The position numbers and the translations under genes were made by a program. The notes under the pieces are model-generated. The model ran no database searches. It worked only from the letters and a program-made list of their open reading frames with translations, and had not been told where the DNA came from. Of a stretch of DNA of 64,000 nucleotides, positions 1 to 8,815 are shown one piece after another (position 1 is the stretch's first letter; every line of letters begins with the position of its first letter). The stretch comes from Dyella terrae (GTDB lineage: Bacteria > Pseudomonadota > Gammaproteobacteria > Xanthomonadales > Rhodanobacteraceae): positions 186,001 through 250,000 of the forward strand of contig NZ_SIZZ01000004.1 of the NCBI RefSeq assembly GCF_004322705.1, read 5' to 3'.

Positions 1-1
1 T

Positions 2-436
2 GAACTGGGCGCGGTGGACTACCTGCTCAAACCCGTCCGCATGGAGCGGCTTCGCGATGCCCTCGCCCGCGCCCGCCAGCGCATCGCCGCGACGCCACGC
101 GAAGTCACCAGTTACCTCAGCGGCCGCTTGCGCGGCGAGCAGGTGCGCATCGCGCTGGATGAAGTGGTCTGCCTGCTGGCCGACGAAAAGTACGTTGTCG
201 TCCAGCATCGCGGCGGTGAGTTGCTGCTCGAGGAATCACTGCGCCACCTCGAAGAGGCGTATCCCGATCAGCTCGTGCGCCTGCACCGTAACTGCCTGGT
301 GCCGCAGCAACGCCTGGTGGGCCTCAAGACCCTGGCCGACGGTCGCGTGCTGGCGCGACTGGGCGGGTCGGAGTTCACGCCCGAAGTGAGCCGGCGCAAT
401 CTGCCTGCGTTGAGGAAGCTGCTGCGCATGGGGTGA
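2..436 (+). CDS. LytTR response regulator, AlgR-like (3' part)
   Basis: The gene enters from the left edge and only its last 144 residues are visible. The first residues (ELGAVDYLLKPV) are the end of a CheY-like receiver domain with its conserved Lys-Pro. A LytTR DNA-binding domain follows (about residues 50-140, with the LHRNCLV and RLGG patches). LytTR regulators are cytoplasmic transcription factors controlled by a partner sensor kinase. The kinase would lie upstream, outside the window. In pseudomonads and xanthomonads an algR-type gene sits beside hemC, and the same neighbour is seen here, although hemC is on the opposite strand and convergent. The true start is not in the window. Confidence 0.85.
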   Translation, partial: ELGAVDYLLKPVRMERLRDALARARQRIAATPREVTSYLSGRLRGEQVRIALDEVVCLLADEKYVVVQHRGGELLLEESLRHLEEAYPDQLVRLHRNCLVPQQRLVGLKTLADGRVLARLGGSEFTPEVSRRNLPALRKLLRMG

Positions 437-479
437 GGGGCGCTTGCGCGCCCGGTGGTGTCGCGCCTGTGGCGCTGTG

Positions 480-556
480 AGCGGTAAACAGTAAACGGTA
501 AGAGCGAAGCGCGAGGCTACCTAGCCCGGCTCTTACTGTTCACCGTTCACAGCCCG
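480..556. repeat. Dispersed palindromic repeat, copy 1 (GGTAAAC/GTTTACC type)
   Basis: The left arm contains GGTAAACAGTAAACGGTAAG. The right arm is a near reverse complement containing CTTACTGTTCACCGTTCAC. The arms are separated by about 23 bases. It lies between the convergent LytTR gene and hemC. Related blocks occur at about 8816-8876, 33645-33714 and 55145-55199, so this is a family of intergenic REP-like elements rather than a single terminator. Confidence 0.7.
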
Positions 557-594
557 CGCAGCGGGCGGATTCACAGGGCGCGCAGCGCCCGGCC

Positions 595-1512
595 TTACCG
601 CTTCAAGAATTCCGCGGCGCCTTGTGCGAAGAGCGCATCGGCCACGCGACGTCCCAGCGCATGCGCTTCATCGCTGCGCGCCTCGCCTTCGGCATGCAGC
701 AGGCGGCCGCTGGTGGCGTCACCCACCGACCCGCGCAGGTGCAGGCCATGCTCCGTGACCACGCACCATGCACCCACCGGCACCGTGCAGCTGCCGCCCA
801 GGGCCTGGTTCATGGCGCGCTCGGCGGTGACGGCCAGGCGGGTTTCCGCGTCGTCGAGCGCCGCGAGAAGCTCGAGCACGTCCGGCTGGTCGGCGCGTGC
901 TTCGATGGCGATGGCGGCCTGGCCCGGGGCCGGCAGCCATTCGGGGGCGGTGAGGCGGCTGCGGATGCGGTCAGCCAGGCCCAGGCGCTCCAGGCCCGCG
1001 CAGGCCAGCAGGATGGCGTCGTAGTGGCCGGCGTCCAGTTTGGACAGGCGCGTGCCGACATTGCCACGCAGATCCAGCAGGGTCAGGTCCGGGCGAAGCG
1101 CGCGCAGCTGCGCCTGGCGGCGCAGCGACGAGGTGCCGACGCGAGCGCCCAGCGGCAGGTCGGCGAGGGTCGCGACATCACGGCTGACAAAGGCGTCCGC
1201 GGCGTCGGCGCGCGGCAGGATCGCCGGCAGGGTAAAGCCCGGTTCCAGTTCGGCGGGGACGTCCTTGAGCGAATGCACGGCCAGGTCGGCGCGACCCTCC
1301 AGCATCGCCACTTCGAGCTCCTTGAGGAACAGGCCCTTGCCGCCGATGGTGGCCAGCGGCTTGTCCAGGATCTCGTCGCCGCGCGTGGACATCGGCACCA
1401 GTTCGACCACCAGACGCGGATGGGCGAGGCGCAGTTCGGCGGCCACGTGTTCGGCCTGCCACAAGGCAAGGGCGCTCTTGCGGGTGGCGATGCGCAGGAC
1501 GGAAGGAGTCAT
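595..1512 (-). CDS. hemC: Hydroxymethylbilane synthase (porphobilinogen deaminase)
   Basis: It polymerises four porphobilinogen molecules into hydroxymethylbilane in cytoplasmic tetrapyrrole (haem) synthesis. The 305-residue protein has the family length and opens with [14 protein letters not shown]. It carries the substrate-binding HSLKD and GTSSLRR motifs and the LGGSC motif, whose Cys242 should hold the dipyrromethane cofactor. A start 45 bases further upstream is open, but the extra residues are unlike the family, so the ATG at 1512 is preferred. hemC is convergent with the AlgR-like gene, and no hemD is visible next to it. Confidence 0.96.
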   Translation of the reverse strand: MTPSVLRIATRKSALALWQAEHVAAELRLAHPRLVVELVPMSTRGDEILDKPLATIGGKGLFLKELEVAMLEGRADLAVHSLKDVPAELEPGFTLPAILPRADAADAFVSRDVATLADLPLGARVGTSSLRRQAQLRALRPDLTLLDLRGNVGTRLSKLDAGHYDAILLACAGLERLGLADRIRSRLTAPEWLPAPGQAAIAIEARADQPDVLELLAALDDAETRLAVTAERAMNQALGGSCTVPVGAWCVVTEHGLHLRGSVGDATSGRLLHAEGEARSDEAHALGRRVADALFAQGAAEFLKR

Positions 1513-1696
1513 CGGGAATCTCGGAACGGTGCCGTTTCCGGCAGGAAAGGGCGCCATTGTCGCCGAATCGGACGCGGATGACAGGTCGGCGGCCTGCTGC
1601 GTGTGGTCGCAGCCTTACGCGAACCTGACACTGGCGGAGCGCGCCGGCCCGGAACTAGGATGGCGCCGGGGTGAGGATTCGCCACGGAGTGTCGTC

Positions 1697-2356
1697 ATGA
1701 AGACCGTAGCTCGTGCATTGCTTGCAAGTTTGTCCCTGGGATTGGCCATGATGGCGACGGCCCAGGAAACCACCACGCCGCCGCCACGCTTCGCCGTGGT
1801 GATGCCCGACGGCAAGCCTTACAGCGACGTCGACTGGTCGGCGCGCCTGTATCCGGAAGCCGGCAATGGCTCGAGGCCTGCGTTCATGCTGATTTCGCCG
1901 CACCTCAGCCCGGTGCCGCGCCTCACCTACGAAGGTTGGCGGGCTGCCATCACCAACCATGCCAAGTCCGCCGAACGCAATTTCGGTCGCGCCCTGCGCA
2001 TCTCACCCAACGACCGGCACCTGCTGTGGGCATATGGCTGGTCGCAACTGAATCTCGACAACCCGGCGCTCGCGATGGCCGCTTTCCAGCGCAATCTGGC
2101 GCTGCGTCCCGGCACCCGTCCGCAGTGGTTGCCCATGGCCATGGCCCTGACTTACACCGCCGTGGGTGAGCGTGACGCTGCTGTCGCCTGGTATCGCGCC
2201 GCCGCGCAGAGTGATCCCGAGCGCTGGGGTACCGACAACCGCGTGCTCCTGACCACCGTGGAGTGGACGCCGAAGGAGCGCGCACTGGTCAAGCAGTTGC
2301 TGCACGATGCCTCGCAGGGCTCCGCGCCCGAGCCCACGCATCTGGCACAACGCTGA
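1697..2356 (+). CDS. Secreted TPR-like protein of unknown function
   Basis: The 219-residue protein begins with a signal peptide (MKTVARALLASLSLGLAMMATAQ, likely cleaved after ATA or AQ), so it should be periplasmic. Residues about 90-190 form alternating helices. Their pattern (FGRALRISPNDRHLLWAYGWSQL, then NPALAMAAFQRNLALRPG, then AVAWYRAAAQSDPERW) matches tetratricopeptide repeats. TPRs are protein-interaction scaffolds, so the partner cannot be read from the sequence. The ATG at 1697 is supported by a GGAG at 1686-1689. A longer open frame runs upstream through the hemC antisense strand and is not believed. A terminator follows at 2365. Confidence 0.75.
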   Translation: MKTVARALLASLSLGLAMMATAQETTTPPPRFAVVMPDGKPYSDVDWSARLYPEAGNGSRPAFMLISPHLSPVPRLTYEGWRAAITNHAKSAERNFGRALRISPNDRHLLWAYGWSQLNLDNPALAMAAFQRNLALRPGTRPQWLPMAMALTYTAVGERDAAVAWYRAAAQSDPERWGTDNRVLLTTVEWTPKERALVKQLLHDASQGSAPEPTHLAQR

Positions 2357-2364
2357 TCGACATC

Positions 2365-2392
2365 GAAGGGCGCCGCGAGGCGCCCTTCTTTC
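2365..2392. terminator. Bidirectional rho-independent terminator
   Basis: A perfect 10-bp stem (GAAGGGCGCC / GGCGCCCTTC) with a GCGA loop is followed by TTTC. It lies between the convergent TPR gene and the hydrolase, and the leading GAA gives a short U-run for the minus strand too. Confidence 0.85.
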
Positions 2393-2400
2393 GTACGGCA

Positions 2401-3348
2401 TTACTTACCGTGGCGAACGAAATCGGCGATCGCGTCCGCCAGGCCCGCATGCAGCGGAAGATCCGGATTGCCGTAGGTGCCGATGTTCGCGGCGCGCTCA
2501 CTCGGCGCGTCCTTCCACACATGGTTCATGCCTTCCATCGGCACTAGCGTCACGCCTGCGCGTGCGCCAGCGAGACGTTTTGCGTCCTCCATGGACGTCT
2601 GCAGGTCCGTCGTGCCCTGCACGACGAGCACCGGCTGCTTGCTCTTCTTCAGCACCTCCGACGGATCGTAGGAGAACATGCTGATCAGGAAATCCTGCAC
2701 CGCCGGTCGGAAAAGCGGCTGCAGCGGTGCGGGAAAGGCTGACGTATCGACGTGCTTGCCCGCACGCAGATCGGCAATCGCGCCAAGCGCCTGCGGCAGG
2801 ATCGGCGCATTGGCGGGGTTCGACTTGAGCTGTTCGATCATCACGTCGGCGATGTTGCGACCGGCGCCCGATGCCAGCACCAAACCGCAGATGTGCGGGT
2901 CGTGCGCCGCTGCCACGACGGCGACCAGCGCACCCTCGCTGTGGCCCAGCACCCAGATGCAGCGTTGGCCGGTGCGCTCGCGCTGCGCCGACACCCAGGC
3001 CGACACATCCGCCGCGTAGTCGTCGATGGTGACCTTGTTGGGGTCGAAGCCTTCGATCTGGCTGCCGAACAGGCCGCGCTTGTCGACGCGAACACTGGCG
3101 ATGCCTTTGGCGGACAAAGCCTCGGCGAGTAGGCGATAAGGCGCCGCCTTGATGCCGAGCGGGCTGTTGCCATCGCGATCGGTCGGTCCGGAGCCCGGAA
3201 TGATCAGTACGACGGGTGCATCTTTCGACGGCGGTGACTCGAGCGTGCCGTGCAAGGTGCCCGCCGGTCCCTTGGCTGTCACTTCGGTGCCGGCATGCGT
3301 GTTGGCGGCAAGACTGGTCATGAGCAAAACTCCGAGCAGATATTTCAT
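2401..3348 (-). CDS. Secreted alpha/beta hydrolase (S33-like)
   Basis: The 315-residue protein has an N-terminal signal peptide (MKYLLGVLLMTSLAANTHA), suggesting a periplasmic esterase or peptidase-like hydrolase. The nucleophile elbow is GHSEGA with Ser137. An oxyanion-type segment PGSGPTDRDGN lies at about 51-61. Asp in VQGTTDLQ and His in GMNHVWKD are the likely acid and base. These features fit the serine aminopeptidase/BAAT-like hydrolase group, whose substrates are diverse and cannot be assigned here. It converges on the TPR gene and is divergent from the PhzF-family gene. Confidence 0.85.
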   Translation of the reverse strand: MKYLLGVLLMTSLAANTHAGTEVTAKGPAGTLHGTLESPPSKDAPVVLIIPGSGPTDRDGNSPLGIKAAPYRLLAEALSAKGIASVRVDKRGLFGSQIEGFDPNKVTIDDYAADVSAWVSAQRERTGQRCIWVLGHSEGALVAVVAAAHDPHICGLVLASGAGRNIADVMIEQLKSNPANAPILPQALGAIADLRAGKHVDTSAFPAPLQPLFRPAVQDFLISMFSYDPSEVLKKSKQPVLVVQGTTDLQTSMEDAKRLAGARAGVTLVPMEGMNHVWKDAPSERAANIGTYGNPDLPLHAGLADAIADFVRHGK

Positions 3349-3438
3349 CCGCGTTCCTCAAGCATCATGGGGGAGCGCCTCAGGCGCATATCCTTCGACG
3401 CGACTACCTTCCGCGACCCGACTCCGACATTCGATACC

Positions 3439-4296
3439 GTGACGACCTACCACTATCGCCTGCTCAACGTTTTCGCCGAATCCACCTTCGGTGGCAATCC
3501 GCTTTGTGTGATCGAGGACGCCCGCGGCATGGACGACGCGACCATGCACGCCCTCACCGTCCAGTTCAATCTGTCCGAAACCACCTTCGTGCTGCCCTCG
3601 GAGCACGCGCACGCCCGTGTCCGGATTTTTACCCCCGGCTACGAAATGCGCTTCGCCGGTCACCCCGCCCTGGGCACCGCGCACGTGGTGCGCGCGCTCA
3701 CGGGCGCAGGTGATGACCTGTCGCTGGAGTTCAACGCGGGCGTGGTGCCATTGCGCGCCGAGGGCGATGTATGGCGTTTCGCGGCGCCAGGTGGTGCAGC
3801 ACCGAAGATCGACCCGGTCGACGTGCCGCCAGCGGACATAGCAGCACTTTTCGGCCTCGATGCCGACGACCTGCTCGACGCGCCGCAATGGGTCGACACC
3901 GGCGCCCATCAGCTGCTGGTGCCGCTGCGTTCGGTCGAAGCCGTGCGCAAGGCGCAGCCCAACGCCGCCTTGCTCGATCGCTGGCCGCTCAATAGCCTCT
4001 CGCGCCGCACGGCGTATCTGTTCGCATGCGATGCCGAGCGCCCCAATACCATTGTCACCCGTTACTTCCTCGTGCGCCCCGAAGGCGGCGTCGCCGAAGA
4101 CCCCGGCACCGGCTCAGCGTGCGCGAACCTGGGCGGCTGGTGGCGCGGGCAGGGCAAAGACGTACCCGTGCACCTGCACGTTGAACAAGGCGATGCCATC
4201 GGCCGACCGTCCCGGTTGCAGCTTTGGGTCGACGCCGAAGGTGTTTATGTGGGCGGGCGGGTGATTGAGTTGGGGCGGGGTGCGGTCACCCTTTGA
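3439..4296 (+). CDS. PhzF family isomerase/epimerase-like protein
   Basis: The protein has about 285 residues with the diaminopimelate epimerase-like fold typical of PhzF proteins. Visible marks are FGGNPLCV near the N-terminus, the catalytic Glu47 in NLSETTF, MRFAGHPALGTAHV, and the second-lobe GGVAEDPGTGSAC. PhzF itself isomerises a phenazine precursor. Most chromosomal homologues lack phenazine neighbours and are of unknown function, as here. The GTG at 3439 gives the usual family N-terminus. An in-frame ATG at 3367 would add 24 residues. An AraC regulator converges on it from 5133. Confidence 0.88.
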   Translation: MTTYHYRLLNVFAESTFGGNPLCVIEDARGMDDATMHALTVQFNLSETTFVLPSEHAHARVRIFTPGYEMRFAGHPALGTAHVVRALTGAGDDLSLEFNAGVVPLRAEGDVWRFAAPGGAAPKIDPVDVPPADIAALFGLDADDLLDAPQWVDTGAHQLLVPLRSVEAVRKAQPNAALLDRWPLNSLSRRTAYLFACDAERPNTIVTRYFLVRPEGGVAEDPGTGSACANLGGWWRGQGKDVPVHLHVEQGDAIGRPSRLQLWVDAEGVYVGGRVIELGRGAVTL

Positions 4297-4317
4297 TACG
4301 GGTTCGCAGGTTCGTTC

Positions 4318-5133
4318 TCACGCCCTCTCCGCAAAATACCGTCCCGGCGACACGCCAAAACTCCGCCGGAACATCGCCACAAACGCACTCACGCTCGCGT
4401 AGCCCAGCGCATCGGCCACCGTCGCCACGGCTTCACCGAGGGCCAGTCGCTCCAGCGCACGCGTCAGCCGTGCCTGCTGGCGCCATTGCGTGAAACTGCT
4501 GCCGGTTTGCGCGCGGAACAGGCGTGACACGGTGCGCGGTGATACGCCGGCCCAGTCGGCCCAGGCTTCGAGCGAACGCACGTCGTCGGGATGCTCGAGC
4601 ACCGCGTGCGCGATGCGTTGGAGGCGCCGGTCATTGGGCATGTTCAGATGCAGCGGTTCGTGCGGTGCGTGGCGCATCTCGTCCATCAGCACGGCGATTA
4701 CGCGCTCCTGCTCGGCGGTCAGCTCGTCTTCGGCCGACCAGGACGACGCGCGATGCACCAGTGCGCGCATCAGGTCGTTGGCGTTGAGGATGCACGTGTC
4801 TTCGGGCAAGCCGTTGGCGGCATGCGGCGAGACGTAGACGCCCCAACCGCTGCTCGCCTCCGCAATGCGCACGGTGTGCATGACGCCCGGTGGCAACCAG
4901 CCCACGCGGTGCGGCGGCAGCGTCCATGCGCCGTCGTGCGTGCGCACGCTGATCAGGCCTTTCTCGAGATAGAAGAACTGCCCGCGCACGTGGCGATGCC
5001 ATTCGGATTCGCCGGCCGACATGGCGTCGTCCTGCTTGTTCACCACGAAGGCAATCAGGGCCGGGCCATCCGCGCGCTCCAGGCGTCGGAAGTAGTCGTC
5101 GGGGGTCATCTGGGGGCCGTGCGCGTGTCCCAT
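4318..5133 (-). CDS. AraC family transcriptional regulator with cupin sensor
   Basis: The 271-residue protein has an N-terminal cupin-like ligand domain (about 15-110, with HRHVRGQFFYLEKG and WLPPGVMHTV). Its C-terminal AraC double helix-turn-helix spans about 165-270 (LEAWADWAGVSPRTVSRLFR and YASVSAFVAMFRRSFGVSPGRY). Its ligand is unknown. It is divergent from the small gene at 5299 and convergent with the PhzF-family gene, either of which could be its target (inference). Confidence 0.92.
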   Translation of the reverse strand: MGHAHGPQMTPDDYFRRLERADGPALIAFVVNKQDDAMSAGESEWHRHVRGQFFYLEKGLISVRTHDGAWTLPPHRVGWLPPGVMHTVRIAEASSGWGVYVSPHAANGLPEDTCILNANDLMRALVHRASSWSAEDELTAEQERVIAVLMDEMRHAPHEPLHLNMPNDRRLQRIAHAVLEHPDDVRSLEAWADWAGVSPRTVSRLFRAQTGSSFTQWRQQARLTRALERLALGEAVATVADALGYASVSAFVAMFRRSFGVSPGRYFAERA

Positions 5134-5298
5134 GGCGTGAACTCGACAGAAATTGGCGTACTAACGCTATCACGCCAGACAAGACTGATCTTAGGATTTC
5201 GTCTTGCTCGCTACCCCGGCGAGCCGTTCCACGACTCCGCCGAGCGGTTGTCACATTTGCGCCAGGCCGGACGTCCTCCAGAAAAGCAGGAGACCAAG

Positions 5299-5562
5299 AT
5301 GTCGTACCGCGACGTGTCGTCCACCGCCCTGGACGCCGCCGAAGCTCTGACTCGCTTCGTCGTCCACGCACAACTGATGCTTGACCCCCTCACTCCCGAA
5401 GACATGCGCCGGGAGATCGAACCCCAGCTGCTGAGCGTCCTCCCGACCCTCAAAGCCCTCGGCGTCTTCGAGCTGTTTGCCGTGCGCGACCCCGCCCTGC
5501 GCAACCTGATCGACGACGAACTGACTCAGCGAAGCCTGAGACTGGCGGAAGAACTGGCTTAG
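5299..5562 (+). CDS. Small protein of unknown function (87 aa)
   Basis: I do not recognise a family. The 87-residue product is acidic and predicted helical, with Leu-rich stretches (LDAAEALTRFVVHAQLMLD, LLSVLPTLKALGVFELF) and no signal peptide or membrane segment. AGGAG at 5288-5292 sits at good distance from the ATG at 5299, which argues that it is a real gene. It is divergent from the AraC regulator and lies upstream of the MarR promoter. The open frame upstream of this ATG overlaps the AraC gene antisense and is ignored. Confidence 0.65.
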   Translation: MSYRDVSSTALDAAEALTRFVVHAQLMLDPLTPEDMRREIEPQLLSVLPTLKALGVFELFAVRDPALRNLIDDELTQRSLRLAEELA

Positions 5563-5598
5563 AACTGAACATTTGACCCGGCAGACGTTGCCGTCCAT

Positions 5599-5635
5599 AT
5601 ATTTGCCTTGACAAATATCTGTACGGCAATAGAAT
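5599..5635 (+). promoter_or_regulatory. MarR-type palindromic operator over a sigma-70 promoter
   Basis: A perfect inverted repeat ATATTTG-N6-CAAATAT (5599-5618) overlaps a consensus -35 TTGACA (5608-5613). Sixteen bases later comes the -10 TAGAAT (5630-5635). Transcription should begin around 5641-5643, only 1-3 bases before the ATG of the MarR gene. MarR dimers bind such palindromes, so autorepression of the efflux operon is the natural reading. Confidence 0.8.
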
Positions 5636-5643
5636 GCGCGTCC

Positions 5644-6096
5644 ATGATTGATACATCCGCCCTGAGTAGTCCTAAGGAAAGCATCGGCGTCCTGCTGGGA
5701 CTGGTGCGCGCCGAACTGGTGCGCGCGATCGAAAACGAGATCGCCACCAAGGGCATGGACCTGAAGTACACGCAGTTCCTGATCCTCAAGCGGCTCTCGT
5801 ACATGGGCCCGATGTCGGCCACCGAGCTGTCGCGCGCGGTGGAACTGGATGCCGGCGCCATGACGCGCCAGCTCGACCAGCTCGAACGCAAGGGTTACCT
5901 GCGCCGCCGTCCGCACGAACAGGACCGACGCGCCCTGCGCATCGAACTGACCGAAGCCGGCGTGACGCTCACGCACCAGCTCATCGGCTGCAGCGAGTTC
6001 GTCATGGATGCCGCACAGCACACGCTCAGCGAAACCGAGCGCGAACAACTGCACGACTACCTGGGGCGCGTACTCAAGGCGCTCCGCAACAAGTAA
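5644..6096 (+). CDS. MarR family regulator of the efflux operon
   Basis: The 150-residue protein has the MarR winged-helix layout: a dimerisation helix, then MSATELSRAVELDAGAMTRQLDQLERKGYL as recognition helix, and the wing RRRPHEQDRRALRIELT. MarR proteins are small dimeric repressors released by aromatic or antibiotic ligands. The gene heads an operon with an outer-membrane channel, EmrA and EmrB (29 bases to the next gene). There is no Shine-Dalgarno upstream of the ATG at 5644, and the predicted transcript starts almost at the ATG, so it may be translated leaderless. An earlier start at 5608 would fall inside the promoter. Confidence 0.93.
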   Translation: MIDTSALSSPKESIGVLLGLVRAELVRAIENEIATKGMDLKYTQFLILKRLSYMGPMSATELSRAVELDAGAMTRQLDQLERKGYLRRRPHEQDRRALRIELTEAGVTLTHQLIGCSEFVMDAAQHTLSETEREQLHDYLGRVLKALRNK

Positions 6097-6125
6097 CTGA
6101 CTCTCTCATCTTCGGAATACTCACC

Positions 6126-7592
6126 ATGCGTCTGCACACAATGGCGGCGGCGATCGGACTGACCCTGGCGTTGGCGGGATGCGTCAGCACCGGCGGCCTG
6201 CAGCCTTCCGGCACCCTCACCGAGGCCAGCTCGCTGAAGAGCCAGCGCAGCCTCGATCGCGTTCCTGTCTCCCCGGCCGCCTGGCCGCAGCAGGATTGGT
6301 GGACCGCGCTGGGCGATACACAGCTCGACGCGCTGATCGCTGAAGCCCTGCACGACAACCCCAGCCTTGCCGCCGCCGACGCGCGTGCGCAGCAGGCGCA
6401 GGCGGCTGCCGGCGTGGCCGACGCCGAGCGTGGGCCGACCGTCAACGCTGGTGCCAGCATTGCCGGCGCCCGCCTGCCGGGCGCCCTCACCGGCAACGAC
6501 AGCCATTTCGCCTGGGCCAAGTACGGCTATGCCAGCTTCAACTGGGGCCTGGACCTGTGGGGTGGCAAGCGCGCCGCGTGGGAAGCCGCACTCGGTGAAG
6601 CCCGTGCCGCCGAGATCGATCGCCAGGCTGCACGCATCGAGCTGTCCACCAATGTCGCTCGCGCCTATACGCAGCTGGGCTACGCATATGCACAGCAAGA
6701 TGTCGCCAAGGACGAACTTGATCGCGCCACCAGCGTGCGCGACCTGACCCGTCAGCGCGTCAACGCCGGCATCGACAGCCAGCTGCAGCTCAAGCAGAAC
6801 GAAACCGAAGTCGCCAACGCCGATGGCCAGATGGCTGTCGCCGCGCGCGCCATCGATGCCGCGCGTTCGTCGCTCTCGGTGCTGCTGGGCAAGGGCCCCG
6901 ATCGCGGCCTCGACATCACGCGCCCGCAGGTGCTCAAGCCGTCCGAACTGGCCGTGCCGGGTAACCTCTCGCTCGACCTGATCGGCCATCGCCCCGACCT
7001 CGTCGCCGCGCGGTGGCGCGTCGAAGCGGCGAGCAAGGACATCAAGGTCGCCAAGAGCGAGTTCCTGCCCAACGTCAGCATCGGTGCCATGGCCGGCTTG
7101 CTCGGCATGGGCGGCGGCAATCTCTTCAGCATGAAGAACCGCTTCTTCGAAGCCGGCCCGTCGCTGAGCCTGCCGATCTTCGACGGCGGTCGCCTGCGCG
7201 CGAACCTGTCGGCGAAGGACGCCACCTACGACCTCGCCGTCGCGCAGTACAACCAGATCCTGGTCGGCGCGACCAACGAAGTGGCCGATACCTACAACGC
7301 GCTGCAGTCGATGCAGACGCAGATCGAGGCGCAGCAGCGCGCACTGGCCGCGGCCAATGACGCGTGGAAGCTCGCCGAGCAACGCTACAAGTCGGGCGTG
7401 GGCAACTACCTCGAAGCGCTGATCGTGCGCCAGCAGCTGCTCGTCGCCCAGCGTCACATGGCCCAGCTGCAGTCGCAGCAGGTCGATCTTTCGGTGCAGC
7501 TGATCCAGGCCCTCGGTGGCGGTTTCCGCCCGCAGTCCGAGCCGGCCCAGGTCGCCGCCAACACCGCTTCCCCTACTGACCGTTCTCTCTGA
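6126..7592 (+). CDS. Outer-membrane efflux lipoprotein (NodT/OprM family)
   Basis: The 488-residue TolC-like channel lipoprotein forms the outer-membrane duct of a tripartite pump. The signal peptide ends in the lipobox LALAGC with lipidated Cys19. Two outer-membrane-factor halves are rich in coiled-coil helices (about 60-260 and 270-460). GHRPDLVAARWRVEAASKDI and SIPIF-like SLPIFDGGRLRANL are family signatures. It lies between the MarR regulator and EmrA (11 bases to the next start), so it is the dedicated channel for EmrAB, as in several MFS tripartite systems. Confidence 0.94.
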   Translation: MRLHTMAAAIGLTLALAGCVSTGGLQPSGTLTEASSLKSQRSLDRVPVSPAAWPQQDWWTALGDTQLDALIAEALHDNPSLAAADARAQQAQAAAGVADAERGPTVNAGASIAGARLPGALTGNDSHFAWAKYGYASFNWGLDLWGGKRAAWEAALGEARAAEIDRQAARIELSTNVARAYTQLGYAYAQQDVAKDELDRATSVRDLTRQRVNAGIDSQLQLKQNETEVANADGQMAVAARAIDAARSSLSVLLGKGPDRGLDITRPQVLKPSELAVPGNLSLDLIGHRPDLVAARWRVEAASKDIKVAKSEFLPNVSIGAMAGLLGMGGGNLFSMKNRFFEAGPSLSLPIFDGGRLRANLSAKDATYDLAVAQYNQILVGATNEVADTYNALQSMQTQIEAQQRALAAANDAWKLAEQRYKSGVGNYLEALIVRQQLLVAQRHMAQLQSQQVDLSVQLIQALGGGFRPQSEPAQVAANTASPTDRSL

Positions 7593-7603
7593 AGGCTATC
7601 CCC

Positions 7604-8794
7604 ATGTCCAGCCAGACTCCGCTCGCGGCCGACAACACCGCCGTCCAACCGCCGCAGAAGAACCGTCGCGGCTTTCTGCTCCGCCTGCTCGCCGCGATCC
7701 TCGTGGTCGTCTTCGTCGGTTGGGGCGTGTGGTACTACTTCGACGGTCGTTGGTACGAAGGCACCGACGATGCCTACGTCAACGGCAACATCGTGCAGAT
7801 CACCCCGCAGATCCCGGGCACGGTCGTGTCCATCGGCGCCGACGACGGCGACCTGGTGCATGCAGGCGACGTGCTGGTGAAGCTCGATCCGAGCGACGCC
7901 GACGTGGCCCTGACCCAGGCCAAGGCCAACCTCGCCAACACCGTGCGCAAGGTGCGTGGCCTTTACAGCAGCGTTTCCGGCGCGCAGGCCGATGTGGCCG
8001 CACGCAAGGTCGCTGTCGACAAGGCGCGCTCCGACTTCAACCGTCGTCGTGACCTGGCCAAGTCCGGCGCGATCTCGGCCGAAGAGCTGTCGCACGCCGA
8101 AGACACGCTAACCACCGCCGAAAGCGCGCTGATCGCCGCCCAGCAGCAGTACCAGACCAACAAGGTGCTGGTCGATGACACCGTGGTCGCTTCCCATCCG
8201 GAAGTGCAGACCGCCGCCGCCAAGCTGCGTGCCGCCTACCTCGACGACGTGCGCAGCACCATCGTCGCTCCGGTCGACGGTTACGTCGCCAAGCGCACGG
8301 TGCAGCTGGGCCAGCGCGTCGCCCCGGGTTCGGCGCTGATGGCCGTGGTGCCGCTGCATCAGGTGTGGATCGATGCCAACTTCAAGGAAACGCAGCTGAC
8401 CAAGATGCGCATCGGCCAGCCGGTCGAGATCCACGCTGACGTCTACGGCAGCGCCGTGACCTACAAGGGCAAGGTGCAGAGCCTGGGTGTTGGTACGGGT
8501 AGCGCGTTCTCGCTGCTGCCGGCGCAGAACGCCACTGGCAACTGGATCAAGATCGTGCAGCGCGTTCCGGTGCGCATCACCTTCGACGATCCCAAGCAGC
8601 TTGACCAGCATCCCCTGCGCATCGGCCTGTCCACCAAGGTTGAGGTCACCCTGCACGACCAGAACGGCCCGCTGCTCGCCCAGCAGGCACCGACCGCGCC
8701 GGCCTTCAGCACCGATGTGTACAAGAAGGAACTGGCCCAGGCGGATGCGCTGATCGATCAGGTGATCCACGCCAATATGGCGGGGGAGCATTGA
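7604..8794 (+). CDS. emrA: EmrA/HlyD-type periplasmic adaptor
   Basis: The 396-residue membrane-fusion protein has one N-terminal inner-membrane helix (about 24-45). A lipoyl/barrel-sandwich half motif follows (GTDDAYVNGNIVQITPQIPG), then a long alpha-hairpin (about 105-205) and a second lipoyl/beta-barrel part (STIVAPVDGYVAKR, VDIDANF-like VWIDANFKETQL). EmrA links the inner-membrane transporter EmrB to the outer-membrane channel. The genomic order channel-EmrA-EmrB supports a complete pump. A 10-bp hairpin starts within its stop codon. Confidence 0.95.
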   Translation: MSSQTPLAADNTAVQPPQKNRRGFLLRLLAAILVVVFVGWGVWYYFDGRWYEGTDDAYVNGNIVQITPQIPGTVVSIGADDGDLVHAGDVLVKLDPSDADVALTQAKANLANTVRKVRGLYSSVSGAQADVAARKVAVDKARSDFNRRRDLAKSGAISAEELSHAEDTLTTAESALIAAQQQYQTNKVLVDDTVVASHPEVQTAAAKLRAAYLDDVRSTIVAPVDGYVAKRTVQLGQRVAPGSALMAVVPLHQVWIDANFKETQLTKMRIGQPVEIHADVYGSAVTYKGKVQSLGVGTGSAFSLLPAQNATGNWIKIVQRVPVRITFDDPKQLDQHPLRIGLSTKVEVTLHDQNGPLLAQQAPTAPAFSTDVYKKELAQADALIDQVIHANMAGEH

Positions 8795-8815
8795 GCGAGC
8801 GCATGGCGCTCGCTC
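8793..8815 (+). other. Strong hairpin overlapping the emrA stop codon
   Basis: A perfect 10-bp stem GAGCGAGCGC / GCGCTCGCTC with the 3-base loop ATG starts one base into the TGA stop of emrA. No T-run follows, so it looks like an attenuating or mRNA-stabilising hairpin rather than a normal terminator. Confidence 0.55.

Noticed and set aside
622-1581. Open plus-strand frame of about 319 codons antisense to hemC
   Set aside because: It is a GC-driven shadow of hemC and has no family features.
4591-5562. Single long gene running from within the AraC gene into the 87-residue protein
   Set aside because: The first two thirds are antisense to a clear AraC regulator. The Shine-Dalgarno at 5288 marks the real start.
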